Below are positions 41,204 through 50,154 of a DNA stretch of 64,000 nucleotides, piece after piece. The notes under the pieces are model-generated. The model was not told where the DNA came from and made no database searches. It saw only the letters and a list, made by a program, of their open reading frames with translations. Position 1 is the first letter of the stretch; every line of letters starts with the position of its first letter. A program made the position numbers and the translations under genes. The DNA is from Aerococcus viridans (GTDB lineage Bacteria > Bacillota > Bacilli > Lactobacillales > Aerococcaceae): contig NZ_PNHQ01000010.1 in NCBI RefSeq assembly GCF_002871935.1, forward strand, positions 13,459-77,458, written 5' to 3'.

Positions 41204-42247
41204 TTAGGCTAATCCTTCTTCTGTCAATGCTGTTTGATAGTTTACTAGGGCTAGAAATTCTTCTAATGTGAGGTTATATTTAGTGATGTATTGGGCAGCT
41301 TCTACGCCGACATAACGGTAGTGCCATGGTTCAAAACGATATCCTGTTACCTGCTCTTTTCCTTGTGGGTAACGTAAAATAAAACCATAATCTTGGGCAT
41401 TCTCTACTAACCATTGAGCTGAAGGTTGGTCTGCATAACGCTCATCTAAACCGCCACCTATAGCTGTCCATTCAGTGCCTAACCAGTCGAAAGCTAGTCC
41501 AGTTGAATGCTCACTAGCTTGGGCTGGTGCAAAATAAGCATTTGTTAGGTCACGCGCTTCTGCTTCTGAATAACCTTGGGCTAAGTAATTTTGATACCCA
41601 TTCTCCACATTTTGTGCTTGGTAAGCAATTGTTCGATGGGCAGAAATCGTCGCAAGGGTATATCCGTCATTAGAAGCACCAGCAACTAAAGCAGTATAAG
41701 CATCTGTGATTAGCGCATTATATGCTTTTCCTGAATTTCCATAAGCGAAATCCATTACTGGTTCAGTAAGTAATGGGTTCAATTTATTGACTAATTGATA
41801 TTGTGTGGCATCTACATCTACATCTTTAGGTAAGTCTGTCAGTAATTTGGCTAAGGCTTTAGTTTCGTCCAGTTCCAAAGTAGTCGCTACATTTGATGCA
41901 ATCTCTTTCACTGTATAAGTTTGGATATCATCTACATAATCAGCTGAAAACTCCGCCATTTGACTTGCTTCTTCTTCGGTAGTGGCATTTGATGCGACTG
42001 GTGTAGTAATGGTTTCTGCTAATTCAGCTTTCCGTGCTTCATCCCTTTTTTCTGCATCCTCATTAGCACTTGTCTGGTCAGTAGTTCTGTCTGTTCCTTG
42101 CTTAGTATTGACTATTTGGTTACTGGCAATTTCTCCACCTGCATTGGTCTTTCTATAGTTGATATCATAGGCTGCAATAACCAAGATAAAGGCCAATACA
42201 ACAGCGATATATGCTTTATTAAATAGACTGATATTGATTTTTGACAC
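41204..42247 (-). CDS. D-alanyl-D-alanine carboxypeptidase, M15B (VanY/DacB type)
   Basis: 347 residues. One N-terminal membrane segment (about 12-27) anchors it, followed by a Thr/Ala/Glu-rich linker to about residue 100. The catalytic domain carries the M15 zinc motifs SEHSTGLAFDW and EPWHYRYVG. The enzyme removes the last D-alanine from peptidoglycan stems outside the membrane. In this form it belongs to the housekeeping DacB/LdcB-like group; no vancomycin cluster is near. The start ATG has a weak ribosome site. Confidence 0.9.
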   Translation of the reverse strand: MSKINISLFNKAYIAVVLAFILVIAAYDINYRKTNAGGEIASNQIVNTKQGTDRTTDQTSANEDAEKRDEARKAELAETITTPVASNATTEEEASQMAEFSADYVDDIQTYTVKEIASNVATTLELDETKALAKLLTDLPKDVDVDATQYQLVNKLNPLLTEPVMDFAYGNSGKAYNALITDAYTALVAGASNDGYTLATISAHRTIAYQAQNVENGYQNYLAQGYSEAEARDLTNAYFAPAQASEHSTGLAFDWLGTEWTAIGGGLDERYADQPSAQWLVENAQDYGFILRYPQGKEQVTGYRFEPWHYRYVGVEAAQYITKYNLTLEEFLALVNYQTALTEEGLA

Positions 42248-42305
42248 TTAAGTCACTCCCTACTGTTCCCATTTTTTGGTATATCTGATTCTCAACCATA
42301 CTCTA

Positions 42306-42314
42306 TGTTATAAT
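42306..42314 (+). promoter_or_regulatory. Extended -10 promoter of proBA
   Basis: TGTTATAAT fits the extended -10 consensus, about 80 bases before proB; the -35 is weak. Confidence 0.5.
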
Positions 42315-42392
42315 AATTGCGTATGATTTCAATTAGATTTAAAAAATTAAAAACTACTTCTAATATACCACTTTTAGATAAGGATGAAAAAA

Positions 42393-43196
42393 ATGAATCG
42401 TGAAGGAATTTTAAATGCAAAGAGAATTGTTGTCAAAATTGGGACACATTCGCTTTTAAATAGCCAAAATCAAATCAATTATTACCGGATTGACCGCCTA
42501 GCCTTAGCACTTTCTACCTTAATCCAAGAAGGTAAAGAAGTCATTCTAGTAACCTCAGGTGCAATTGGGGTCGGTTCAGTCAAAATGGGGTTAACGACTC
42601 GACCTACCGATATGGCTTCACAGCAAGCAACAGCCGCTGTTGGTCAGGTAGCTTTAATGAACTTATATAGTCGGTCTTTTAATTACTACAATCAATATAT
42701 CGGTCAAATCTTATTAACGCGAGATATTATCGATTTCCCCGACTCTTACAATAACTACAAAAATGCTATGAACGCTTTACTAGGCCAAAAAATCTTACCG
42801 ATTATCAATGAAAATGATGCTGTTGCTGTAGATGAAATGGATCACCAAACCCGTTTTGGTGATAACGACACCCTATCTGCCTTAGTTGCGTCAACTATGG
42901 ATGCAGATTTATTAATTTTTCTAACAGATGTTGATGGTTTCTATGATGATAATCCAAAACGAAATCCGGATGCTGTTAGATTTGATGTCCTTCATGAAGT
43001 GACAGATCACTTGATGGATATGGCAAAAGGCGACGTATCGGCCTTTTCAACGGGGGGAATGGAAACAAAATTAATCGCTGCAAATGAAGCTTTAAAAGAT
43101 GGCCAAATGACGGTAATTATGTCATCTGAAGACCCAATGCAGATTCTCGACCTGGTTAAAGGCCAATCTATCGGGACACTTTTCATGCCAAAATAA
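42393..43196 (+). CDS. proB: Glutamate 5-kinase (short form)
   Basis: ProB phosphorylates glutamate, the first step to proline. The amino acid kinase fold shows VVKIGTHSL, VSSGAIGVG-like VTSGAIGVGS, NENDAVAVDE and FGDNDTLSA. The protein stops at 267 residues and lacks the C-terminal PUA domain of E. coli ProB, as in many Firmicutes. ATG 42393 is preceded by AAGGA at 8 bases; the in-frame ATG 42384 overlaps that ribosome site. It is followed by proA, 92 bases later. Confidence 0.93.
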   Translation: MNREGILNAKRIVVKIGTHSLLNSQNQINYYRIDRLALALSTLIQEGKEVILVTSGAIGVGSVKMGLTTRPTDMASQQATAAVGQVALMNLYSRSFNYYNQYIGQILLTRDIIDFPDSYNNYKNAMNALLGQKILPIINENDAVAVDEMDHQTRFGDNDTLSALVASTMDADLLIFLTDVDGFYDDNPKRNPDAVRFDVLHEVTDHLMDMAKGDVSAFSTGGMETKLIAANEALKDGQMTVIMSSEDPMQILDLVKGQSIGTLFMPK

Positions 43197-43288
43197 ACAA
43201 ATCTAATAGCCTTTACTATAAAAAAGGGTTATAATGAATGCAAAATATGAGAAAACACTCATAATTCTAATGTAATGGAGGTACAGAC

Positions 43289-44557
43289 ATGATTGATGCA
43301 CAAGGTTTAATCGCGCTTGGTAAAGCTGCAAAAGTTGCTTCACGACAACTAGGCAAGTTATCTAGCCAACAAAAAAATACTGCCTTAGTGTCGATGGCGA
43401 AACATTTGCGCGCTAGTCAAACCGATATTTTAGCTGCCAACCAAGCAGATATTGATCATACACGAGAGGCTGGTAAACGACCTGAGAGCTTTATTGAACG
43501 TATGACTTTAACTGAAAGTCGAATTGACGACATGGCCGCCGGCTTTGAAAAGGTGGCAAACTTGCCGGATATCATTGGCCAAACTGATGAAATGTGGTTT
43601 ACAGAAGATGGCATCGAAATTGGCAAGAAGCGTGTACCTCTTGGCGTTATCGGCATTATTTTTGAATCACGTCCTAATGTGACTGCAGATGCAACTGCGC
43701 TCACTTTTAAAGCTGGGAATGCAGTGATTTTACGTGGTGGTAGTGAAACCATCCAATCTAATTTAGCCATTATTAAAGCCATTAAAGCTGGTTTAGCTGA
43801 AGCGGATGTGACAACTGATGCTGTCAACTTAATTGATAATCCAGACCGTGCCTTAGCGACTCAGTTTATGCAAATGAACCAATACTTAGATGTTTTAATC
43901 CCACGTGGTGGTGCGGCATTGATTGAAAATGTTGTAAAGAATGCAACTGTTCCAACGATCGAAACTGGTGTTGGTAATGACCACCTTTATGTTCATGAAG
44001 CGGCTGATTTAGACAAAGCTTTAGCTATTTTGAAAAATGGGAAGCTACAACGCGTTTCGGTATGTAATGCTGTAGAGAATCTGTTGGTAGATGAGAAGAT
44101 TGCGGAAGCCTTTTTACCGCAAATTGTCGAAACCTTTAAAGCCGATAATGTCATTATCCATGGTGACCAAAGAACACGTGACATCTTACAAGGAAAGATA
44201 GATATACTACCAGTAAGTGAAGAAGATTATGCAACAGAATTCTTAGCCTACGAGATTGCTATAAAAGTAACTGCTAACTACGAAGAAGCGGTGGAACATA
44301 TTCAAACCTATTCATCAGCGCATACTGAAGTCATTGTGACACAAGACTACTCAGTAGCACGCCAATTCGTTGATGATATTGACGCTGCTGCAGTCGTTGT
44401 GAATGCTTCCTCTCGCTTTACTGATGGCGATAAATTTGGTTTTGGTGGAGAAATCGGTATTTCTACTCAGAAATTGCATGCCCGTGGACCTATGGGTATT
44501 GAAGCTTTAACCACCTATAAGTATGTCATATATGGCGACGGACAAATTCGCAAGTAA
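43289..44557 (+). CDS. proA: Gamma-glutamyl phosphate reductase
   Basis: ProA reduces glutamyl phosphate to glutamate semialdehyde. VPLGVIGIIFESRPNVTADA, GNAVILRGGSE and the catalytic Cys in LQRVSVCNAVENLLV are aldehyde-dehydrogenase-type signatures of ProA; the C-terminal GEIGISTQKLHARGPMG is diagnostic. 422 residues, normal. GGAGG precedes ATG. The operon proBA ends at a strong terminator; proC is not here. Confidence 0.95.
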   Translation: MIDAQGLIALGKAAKVASRQLGKLSSQQKNTALVSMAKHLRASQTDILAANQADIDHTREAGKRPESFIERMTLTESRIDDMAAGFEKVANLPDIIGQTDEMWFTEDGIEIGKKRVPLGVIGIIFESRPNVTADATALTFKAGNAVILRGGSETIQSNLAIIKAIKAGLAEADVTTDAVNLIDNPDRALATQFMQMNQYLDVLIPRGGAALIENVVKNATVPTIETGVGNDHLYVHEAADLDKALAILKNGKLQRVSVCNAVENLLVDEKIAEAFLPQIVETFKADNVIIHGDQRTRDILQGKIDILPVSEEDYATEFLAYEIAIKVTANYEEAVEHIQTYSSAHTEVIVTQDYSVARQFVDDIDAAAVVVNASSRFTDGDKFGFGGEIGISTQKLHARGPMGIEALTTYKYVIYGDGQIRK

Positions 44558-44572
44558 TAAATGTTCATTTAC

Positions 44573-44619
44573 GAGCTGTCAGCTAATGCCTCCTAGGTAT
44601 TAGCTGACAGCTCTTTTTT
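44573..44619 (+). terminator. Terminator of proBA
   Basis: GAGCTGTCAGCTAATGCC and its complement form an 18-arm stem with one G-U and a TTTTTT tail. Confidence 0.95.
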
Positions 44620-44693
44620 GATTTTACTAGGTTATCGTTTATGTTTTTTCTAAATAGAGGGTATAATTTATTTAAGTGAAAAGAGGTGACAAG

Positions 44694-45929
44694 ATGCAGT
44701 TAACGAAAACGATTAAAGTGCAATTATACCCAAGTGCTAGTGATATTGAAAAATTCGAAGAAACCCACCAACAGTTTTTAAACGCTTGTAATTTTGTTTC
44801 GACATATATCTTTGACCATGACTTTGAATTAGGTCAAACGACTTTGCACAACGCCTTGTATCATCAGATACGTCAGGATTTTGGGCTACAATCGCAAATG
44901 GCCCAGTCCGTGATGCGTACGGTAATCGCGAGATATAAGACCGTGAAAACACAGTTTAAACAAAAACCTAAGCGTTATAAAGATATCCATACAGGTAAAT
45001 ATCATACGCTATATAAAGACCTTTACCATTTAACGAAACCCCTAGGGTTTAAGCAACCAGTCGCTGTGTTCGTACGCAATCGTAACTACGCTTATCATCA
45101 AGACAATACCTATTCACTAACGACCAATCAAGGACGAATTAAAGTGTCTTGTGATAAGCAAGATATCGCTTATCTTCAACAATTTAGCCAGAATGCTTAC
45201 AAGTTCGGTCAAGCTGAATGACTCCGCCGTAAGGGTAAGTGGTTCTTACACGTGTCCGTAAGTAAAGTGATAGATAGCCCAGATGAAGATAATATTCAAC
45301 GGATTGTAGGCATTGACCGTGGTTTAAGACAAGTACTAACTATTGCGGATGATACAGCTCATACTACCTTCTATTCGGGTAAAAGTTTGATGAAGAAAAG
45401 ACGGCATTTTAAGAAATTGCGCCAGTCCTTACAAGCGAAGAACACCAAATCAAGTCGTAGACGCCTTAGAACAATTGAAAGACGAGAGAACCGCTGGATG
45501 AATGATGTGAACCATCAATTATCAAAGACACTCGTTGATCGATACGGGGCCAATACCTTATTTGTGTTGGAAGATCTTACGAACGTTACTTTTAACACGA
45601 CTCACCATCGTAAGCAAGATGCACGGTATGAATACCATTCTTGGCGATTCTTCGATTTTGAAGAAAAGTTAATGTACAAAGCTTTAGAAAGTGGTGCGCA
45701 AGTTTTAAAAGTATCCGCACAATTTACGTCCCAACGTTGTCCAAAATGCGAATCAATTGATAAAGCTAATCGACAACAAGATAAGCACTTGTTTACTTGT
45801 CAGAATTGTGGGTATCAATCAAATGATGACCGTGTGGCAGCTATCAATATTCAAGAATTGGGTCACCGCTATCTGTCGAGTGAGAAAAACCCGCGGTTTG
45901 AAAAAGTTGTGCCAATACAAAATTATTAA
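44694..45929 (+). pseudogene. tnpB: TnpB of an IS200/IS605-type element, broken by one in-frame stop
   Basis: TnpB is an RNA-guided nuclease of IS605 elements. The frame starts at ATG 44694 behind AGAGGTGA and is interrupted by TGA at 45219-45221 (codon 176); the same frame continues at once (LRRKGKWFLHVSVS) to 45929. No shift is needed to join the two parts, so one substitution explains the break. The RuvC-like residues lie in IVGIDRGLR (about 208), VLEDLTN (about 293) and DDRVAAINI (about 378), with a zinc ribbon CPKC/CQNC. Without the stop it would be 411 residues. No TnpA is nearby. The downstream half has a possible ATG at 45252 but would lack the N-terminal RNA-binding part. Confidence 0.9.
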
Positions 45930-46075
45930 ACATAAAACAATATTCAGTAAGTGTCTACAGACCGCTTACTGATGGGGTGCCAGTCAACCATCCCTTAGTG
46001 TCTTTAAACGGTTGGAGATATTATATCGTTCGTACAACCACTATGTTTAGGACAAACGCTCTGTCTTAACAGAGA
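45930..46075 (+). ncRNA. Candidate omega-RNA scaffold and right end of the TnpB element
   Basis: The noncoding tail after tnpB holds CAGTAAG/CTTACTG (45945-45971) and a terminal CTCTGT-CTTA-ACAGAG hairpin (46059-46074). In IS605-family elements the guide RNA of TnpB comes from this part and its guide is the flank beyond the right end. The exact element ends are not resolved here. Confidence 0.4.
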
Positions 46076-46083
46076 GTAGTTGA

Positions 46084-46092
46084 TGGTATAAT
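46084..46092 (+). promoter_or_regulatory. Extended -10 promoter of ansA, next to the element end
   Basis: TGGTATAAT is a perfect extended -10, 33 bases before the ansA start and within about 10 bases of the last element hairpin. Confidence 0.55.
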
Positions 46093-46124
46093 GCCTGTAA
46101 TGAATCTAAAACAAGGAGTATTTC

Positions 46125-47123
46125 ATGACGAAGCGTATTTTATTTATATTAACGGGCGGGACAATATCGGCACAAGATTCAAACCAAGGACTAGTTGCTG
46201 GTACCATCAATCAAGAACTCACAGATATTCTAGCTTCTTCAACACTAGACTTTTCTTATGAGCTCACTAACTTATTCTCAATTGATTCGACCAATATGCA
46301 ACCTGAAAATTGGTTACAAATTGCCCAAGTCATCCAAGACCAATATAATCTTTTTGATGGCTTTATTGTCGTACATGGTACTGATACGATGGCTTACGGT
46401 GCTGCAGCGCTGTCCTACTTAATACAAAATAGTGAAAAGCCAATAGTCTTCACCGGATCACAAGTTCCCCTATCTAAAATAGGAAATGATGGTGTAAAAA
46501 ATATTTTAGACGCAGTCACTTATGCTATTTCTGATGACGCATATGCAGTATCCATCGTTTTCCACGGGGAAGTCTTATTGGGTACCCGGTCTCGTAAAGT
46601 TCGATCCCGTTCTTATCAAGCCTTTCAAACGATTGATTTCGCTAACCGTGCTGTTGTCCGCAGTCAAAAAGTCCTGCCGATTTTGAGGCGAGGAAATGAT
46701 TTAGCCCCTGTCCAATTTTATCATCACCTCAATCCACGCGTAGGTTTAATTAAATTAACACCTGGATTACCGGCTAAAGTGATTGAAGCGTATAGTCAGA
46801 TGACTGATGTCATTATCATTGAAGGTTTTGGTATAGGTGGTATTCCTCAATTAGAACAATTAGATTATGCGGGGCAAATTCGCCTTGCAGTGAGTAGAGG
46901 AACGTATGTTATTTTAACAACACAAGTGCCCATGGAAGGGGCTGACTATGAAGTTTATGCAGTTGGTCAGTCAATTTTAGGTGAAAAACATATTATTGAA
47001 ACAGCCAATATCACCAGTGAAGCTTTAGTGATGAAGGCCATGTGGGCGCTTGGAAATGCTACTGATTTTGTCCAGTTTAAAACCATGATTCAACAACCTG
47101 TTGATTATGATTATCTAAAATAA
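46125..47123 (+). CDS. ansA: L-asparaginase, type I
   Basis: AnsA hydrolyses asparagine to aspartate and ammonia in the cytoplasm. The first catalytic Thr is in FILTGGTISAQ (about T13) and the second in VVHGTDTMAYGAAAL (about 85). There is no signal peptide, as in type I enzymes. 332 residues. AAGGAG precedes ATG. The promoter abuts the right end of the TnpB element, so the insertion may have replaced the native upstream region. Confidence 0.93.
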   Translation: MTKRILFILTGGTISAQDSNQGLVAGTINQELTDILASSTLDFSYELTNLFSIDSTNMQPENWLQIAQVIQDQYNLFDGFIVVHGTDTMAYGAAALSYLIQNSEKPIVFTGSQVPLSKIGNDGVKNILDAVTYAISDDAYAVSIVFHGEVLLGTRSRKVRSRSYQAFQTIDFANRAVVRSQKVLPILRRGNDLAPVQFYHHLNPRVGLIKLTPGLPAKVIEAYSQMTDVIIIEGFGIGGIPQLEQLDYAGQIRLAVSRGTYVILTTQVPMEGADYEVYAVGQSILGEKHIIETANITSEALVMKAMWALGNATDFVQFKTMIQQPVDYDYLK

Positions 47124-47126
47124 AAG

Positions 47127-47169
47127 AATCAGCTGATCACCGATTTAAATGGTGACCAGCTGATTTTTT
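47127..47169. terminator. Bidirectional terminator of ansA and the GH3 gene
   Basis: AATCAGCTG, TCACC, a loop, GGTGA and CAGCTGATT pair over a long stem and are followed by T. Confidence 0.88.
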
Positions 47170-47188
47170 GACTCTTATAATGTAGTGA

Positions 47189-49261
47189 TTATCTTTCGTA
47201 GCTCAAACCAAATCCATAGGTGTATTTGTTTCCTTGACTATCTTCATAAGTATACGGTCGGTCCATATATAATTCTTTATCATAACCTGGTACATCATTA
47301 GGTGAAGCACAAATACCATGCTCATCAACTTCAACAGCTGCATCATTTTTGGGTAAGGTCAAGGGTAACTTACCTGTCGGATTGAATTTACCTAAAATGA
47401 TATCTAAGATGGCTTGTAAGAAGGTATCAAAACTAGCAGTCAATCCATTAGCAAGCGGTTCAATATTTTCTAAAATGAATGGGAGATCAAAATTCACGTT
47501 AATAATCGTTTGATCAACTGCTGCTTTAATGGCTTTAATTTTATCTAGATTGACATTTGTCTCACTATGGATTTGTAAATCAAGATAAGTTGGTGTTGCT
47601 TCAAAATATGATCCTGAGATAGGCTCAACAAATAAAATCGCTATTTCCGCCTCATTGTAGTCGTCAACCAAATTCAATTCAGGGAATGTTTCACTGATTA
47701 GTTTCGGTAAAGCAGTATTAATTTCATCTGTATTTTGAGTGTTCCCAACTCGGCGCCGTGTTTCCATTTCTTTTTCACTATATAGTTTCGTAAATAATTC
47801 AACATATACCTTCTTACCCGCTAATTTATCAGCAGTTAAAGGCAGTACATTGTTTTCGTTTTTCAATAAGACAACTGATTTTTGATGTGCTTCATATGCA
47901 ATGGCTTGTTTTTCCGGTGTATTGGTTACTGCCTTAGCATGATTTACATCACGGTAAGGATTTTCAAATAAACCTAAATCAAATAACGGTTCTAACAGTT
48001 GACTGATCAACTGGTTTACACGCGCTTCATCAACCATACCTGATTCAATGGCCTCTTGGAAGGCATCTACATCCGTTGTGCCAGATACTACATTTGTACC
48101 TGCCTCGATAATTTTAACTACTCGTTCAGTTAAGGATAAGTCTTCGACACCCCAAGCCATACTGCCTAACACGCCTGTATCAGAGTTTACGTAGCCCTTA
48201 AAGCCTAGTTCATCACGTAAAAGTTCCTGAATAAATTGTTTATTATAAGCAAACGCGACATCTTCATCAAAACCACCTTTAAACGGTGCTTGCGGCGTTA
48301 CAGATTTGTCTTCAGAGGGAATTGCATAGTATGGCATGATAGCAGCCGGATTATGCTTGATAGCAGCTTTAAATGGTGGTAGATGGTATTTTTCTAACGA
48401 ACCCTCTGTTGGATAAACATTAAATTTACCTTCAGCATAGTGAGGATCGAAACCATTTTCCCGTGCCCCACCGCCAGGGAAGTGTTTGATCGTCATCGCA
48501 ATAGATGCTTCATTTAACTGATCTCCTTGAAAAGCTGGAATAATCACTTCAGCAATTTCAGAAATCGCATCGGGGTTCTCTCCAAAAGTGCCAGAAGTAC
48601 GGAACCAACGCGGGTCAGTTGCCGTATCCACCATATACATGTACCCTTTACGGATATTGTTCGCTAAAAACTCTTCATGACCAATTTCAGCAAATTTTTC
48701 AATGAGTGCTAGGTCATCCATTGCAGCTAGACCAAGCGTTCCCGGGAAAGTAGTAAATTCCCGAATAGATTGTTCTGCATTGAACGTGGCATCTTCATTC
48801 TCATTCTTTGAGTTTGAAATGATTGCAACTGGTATACCCAATCGTGATGCTTCTGCTATTTCTTGGATGGTATTCGTATAAGTGGTCATATCTTCTGGCT
48901 TTGCATTCTCACGTACAATTAAATGACGTAACTGGAAATCATTCAATAAAGTAGAAGTTGGATATTCATGTTTTGGTACTGGTACTTCATGATCTTTATC
49001 AACTTCAGAAATGACACCGTTATGGCTAGTTGGTTCACCTTTTTCAACAGAAATTCCCATTGGTTTATCTGTCAAAATAAACATACCAGCCTTCTCTCGA
49101 CTATTCATACGTCCAATTAAATCTTTTGCTCGTTCAGCAGATGGTAGACGCCAATCTTCATACGGATTTAATTTACCGTCACCATTTAAGTCTTTAAACT
49201 TTAAACCATCTATCTCAATAATGGCTTTTGATCTTGCTTGAATTGTCTTTTGTAACATCAT
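47189..49261 (-). CDS. Glycoside hydrolase family 3 (beta-glucosidase-like), cytoplasmic
   Basis: 690 residues with the two GH3 domains: the TIM-barrel part (KHFPGGGA, and nucleophile Asp in GYVNSDTGVLG) and the C-terminal alpha/beta sandwich from about residue 440 (KSVVLLKNENNVLPL). Glycan substrate is not clear; a beta-glucoside or beta-N-acetylhexosaminide is usual. No signal peptide, so it acts on imported sugars. Residues 24-35 (DLNGDGKLNPYE) are a perfect EF-hand-type Ca2+ loop near the N-terminus. GGAGG lies before a double ATG; the second (49258) has the better spacing. The promoter has a palindromic operator. Confidence 0.9.
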   Translation of the reverse strand: MMLQKTIQARSKAIIEIDGLKFKDLNGDGKLNPYEDWRLPSAERAKDLIGRMNSREKAGMFILTDKPMGISVEKGEPTSHNGVISEVDKDHEVPVPKHEYPTSTLLNDFQLRHLIVRENAKPEDMTTYTNTIQEIAEASRLGIPVAIISNSKNENEDATFNAEQSIREFTTFPGTLGLAAMDDLALIEKFAEIGHEEFLANNIRKGYMYMVDTATDPRWFRTSGTFGENPDAISEIAEVIIPAFQGDQLNEASIAMTIKHFPGGGARENGFDPHYAEGKFNVYPTEGSLEKYHLPPFKAAIKHNPAAIMPYYAIPSEDKSVTPQAPFKGGFDEDVAFAYNKQFIQELLRDELGFKGYVNSDTGVLGSMAWGVEDLSLTERVVKIIEAGTNVVSGTTDVDAFQEAIESGMVDEARVNQLISQLLEPLFDLGLFENPYRDVNHAKAVTNTPEKQAIAYEAHQKSVVLLKNENNVLPLTADKLAGKKVYVELFTKLYSEKEMETRRRVGNTQNTDEINTALPKLISETFPELNLVDDYNEAEIAILFVEPISGSYFEATPTYLDLQIHSETNVNLDKIKAIKAAVDQTIINVNFDLPFILENIEPLANGLTASFDTFLQAILDIILGKFNPTGKLPLTLPKNDAAVEVDEHGICASPNDVPGYDKELYMDRPYTYEDSQGNKYTYGFGLSYER

Positions 49262-49303
49262 GAACCTCCGATTTATTAGATTGAATCATTTTGCATTTTT
49301 TGT

Positions 49304-49317
49304 TGTAAGCTCTTACA
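49304..49317. promoter_or_regulatory. Palindromic operator candidate at the GH3 gene start site
   Basis: Minus strand TGTAAGAGCTTACA is a perfect 14-base palindrome. It lies at about +1 to +14 of the predicted transcript, a usual repressor position. The outer bases fit the LacI-family/cre pattern TGTAA..TTACA but the central CG is missing. Confidence 0.6.
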
Positions 49318-49323
49318 CGTCGA

Positions 49324-49352
49324 ATTATACGCCAAAAAGATAGCGGTTTCAA
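49324..49352 (-). promoter_or_regulatory. Promoter of the GH3 gene
   Basis: Minus strand -35 TTGAAA, a 17-base spacer, -10 TATAAT. Confidence 0.8.
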
Positions 49353-49380
49353 TGATAATTTCATTCTTCTTTAAATATAG

Positions 49381-49415
49381 AAAAAGAGCTGATCTTGTTT
49401 AACCAACTCTTTTTT
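49381..49415. terminator. Weak hairpin terminator candidate
   Basis: AAAAAGAGCTG and CAACTCTTTTTT pair with one G-U; on the minus strand it could end the DUF296 gene transcript, about 130 bases after its stop. Confidence 0.5.
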
Positions 49416-49543
49416 AAGCTCAATTTATCTACAATATAACATTGCAATAATTAATTATTTTGGTTTATTTCTTCACTTTAGAAATCACTATTCCAAAAGT
49501 CATTCAATCGGTCGCTTCATTTTGTCCAAGTATTTCTTGGGTC

Positions 49544-49984
49544 CTAATCAGCATATGATTTATTGAAATCAAATAAATTTAATCCTGTTTCAACTTCGTC
49601 CTTAGATCGTTCGACTTCACCAGAAATCATGTGAACAAAAATTTCACCTGTACCCGAAATTCGTGCTTCATTCAAGTGACCACCAACTACAGCCCCATTT
49701 GCACGACCAAATGTTGCATGTAAATGACTATAGTATTCTCCATCCATCATCGACATATTACCATTTAATGAAGTAAGCTCCAATTCTTCATGCAATTCAT
49801 TTGGGCTGTATGTACGCTCTGCCACATTATATAAACTATATTTTACTTGGTCACAAGCCCCAATACCTTGAACTGTTGCCAGAGTGATATTTTCACGTTT
49901 AGCAAGTGCTGCTAACGCAGCTATGATTTCTTCGCCTCTATCTAAACGGACGACTAAAACATCGCCAAATCTTCTATAATCCAT
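49544..49984 (-). CDS. PPC/DUF296-domain protein
   Basis: 146 residues forming one PPC (plants and prokaryotes conserved) domain: VVRLDRGEEIIAALAALAKRENITLATVQGIGACDQVKYSLY, then HLHATFGRANGAVVGGHLNEARISGTGEIFVH with the conserved His/Gly residues of the metal-binding site. The family forms trimers; a DNA-binding role is suggested for relatives with AT-hooks, which this one lacks. Function unknown. AAAGGAG precedes ATG. Confidence 0.88.
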   Translation of the reverse strand: MDYRRFGDVLVVRLDRGEEIIAALAALAKRENITLATVQGIGACDQVKYSLYNVAERTYSPNELHEELELTSLNGNMSMMDGEYYSHLHATFGRANGAVVGGHLNEARISGTGEIFVHMISGEVERSKDEVETGLNLFDFNKSYAD

Positions 49985-50106
49985 ATATTTACACTCCTTT
50001 ACGTTCTAACTCATTTTATGTCTTCTACAACAAGGATAACACACCCATTTAGAAATAGCGCATTGAAAGCCCCTATAAAAGCGCATGGTCCTATTACAGA
50101 GGATTC

Positions 50107-50140
50107 AAAAAAAGAGATAGGATTGTCTCCTATCTCTTTT
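50107..50140 (-). terminator. Terminator of the capsule-regulation operon
   Basis: AAAGAGATAGGA, a short loop and TCCTATCTCTTT form a 12-bp stem with T-run on the minus strand, 15 bases after cpsD. Confidence 0.9.
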
Positions 50141-50154
50141 GATATAAAATATGA

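Noticed and set aside
41204..42247. Vancomycin-resistance vanY
   Set aside because: The protein is a general M15B carboxypeptidase with a membrane anchor; no vanHAX or VanRS genes are near.
45252..45929. The downstream half of tnpB as a separate gene from ATG 45252
   Set aside because: It is in the same frame as the upstream half, joined by 11 codons with a single TGA. No ribosome site precedes 45252, and the half lacks the N-terminal domain.
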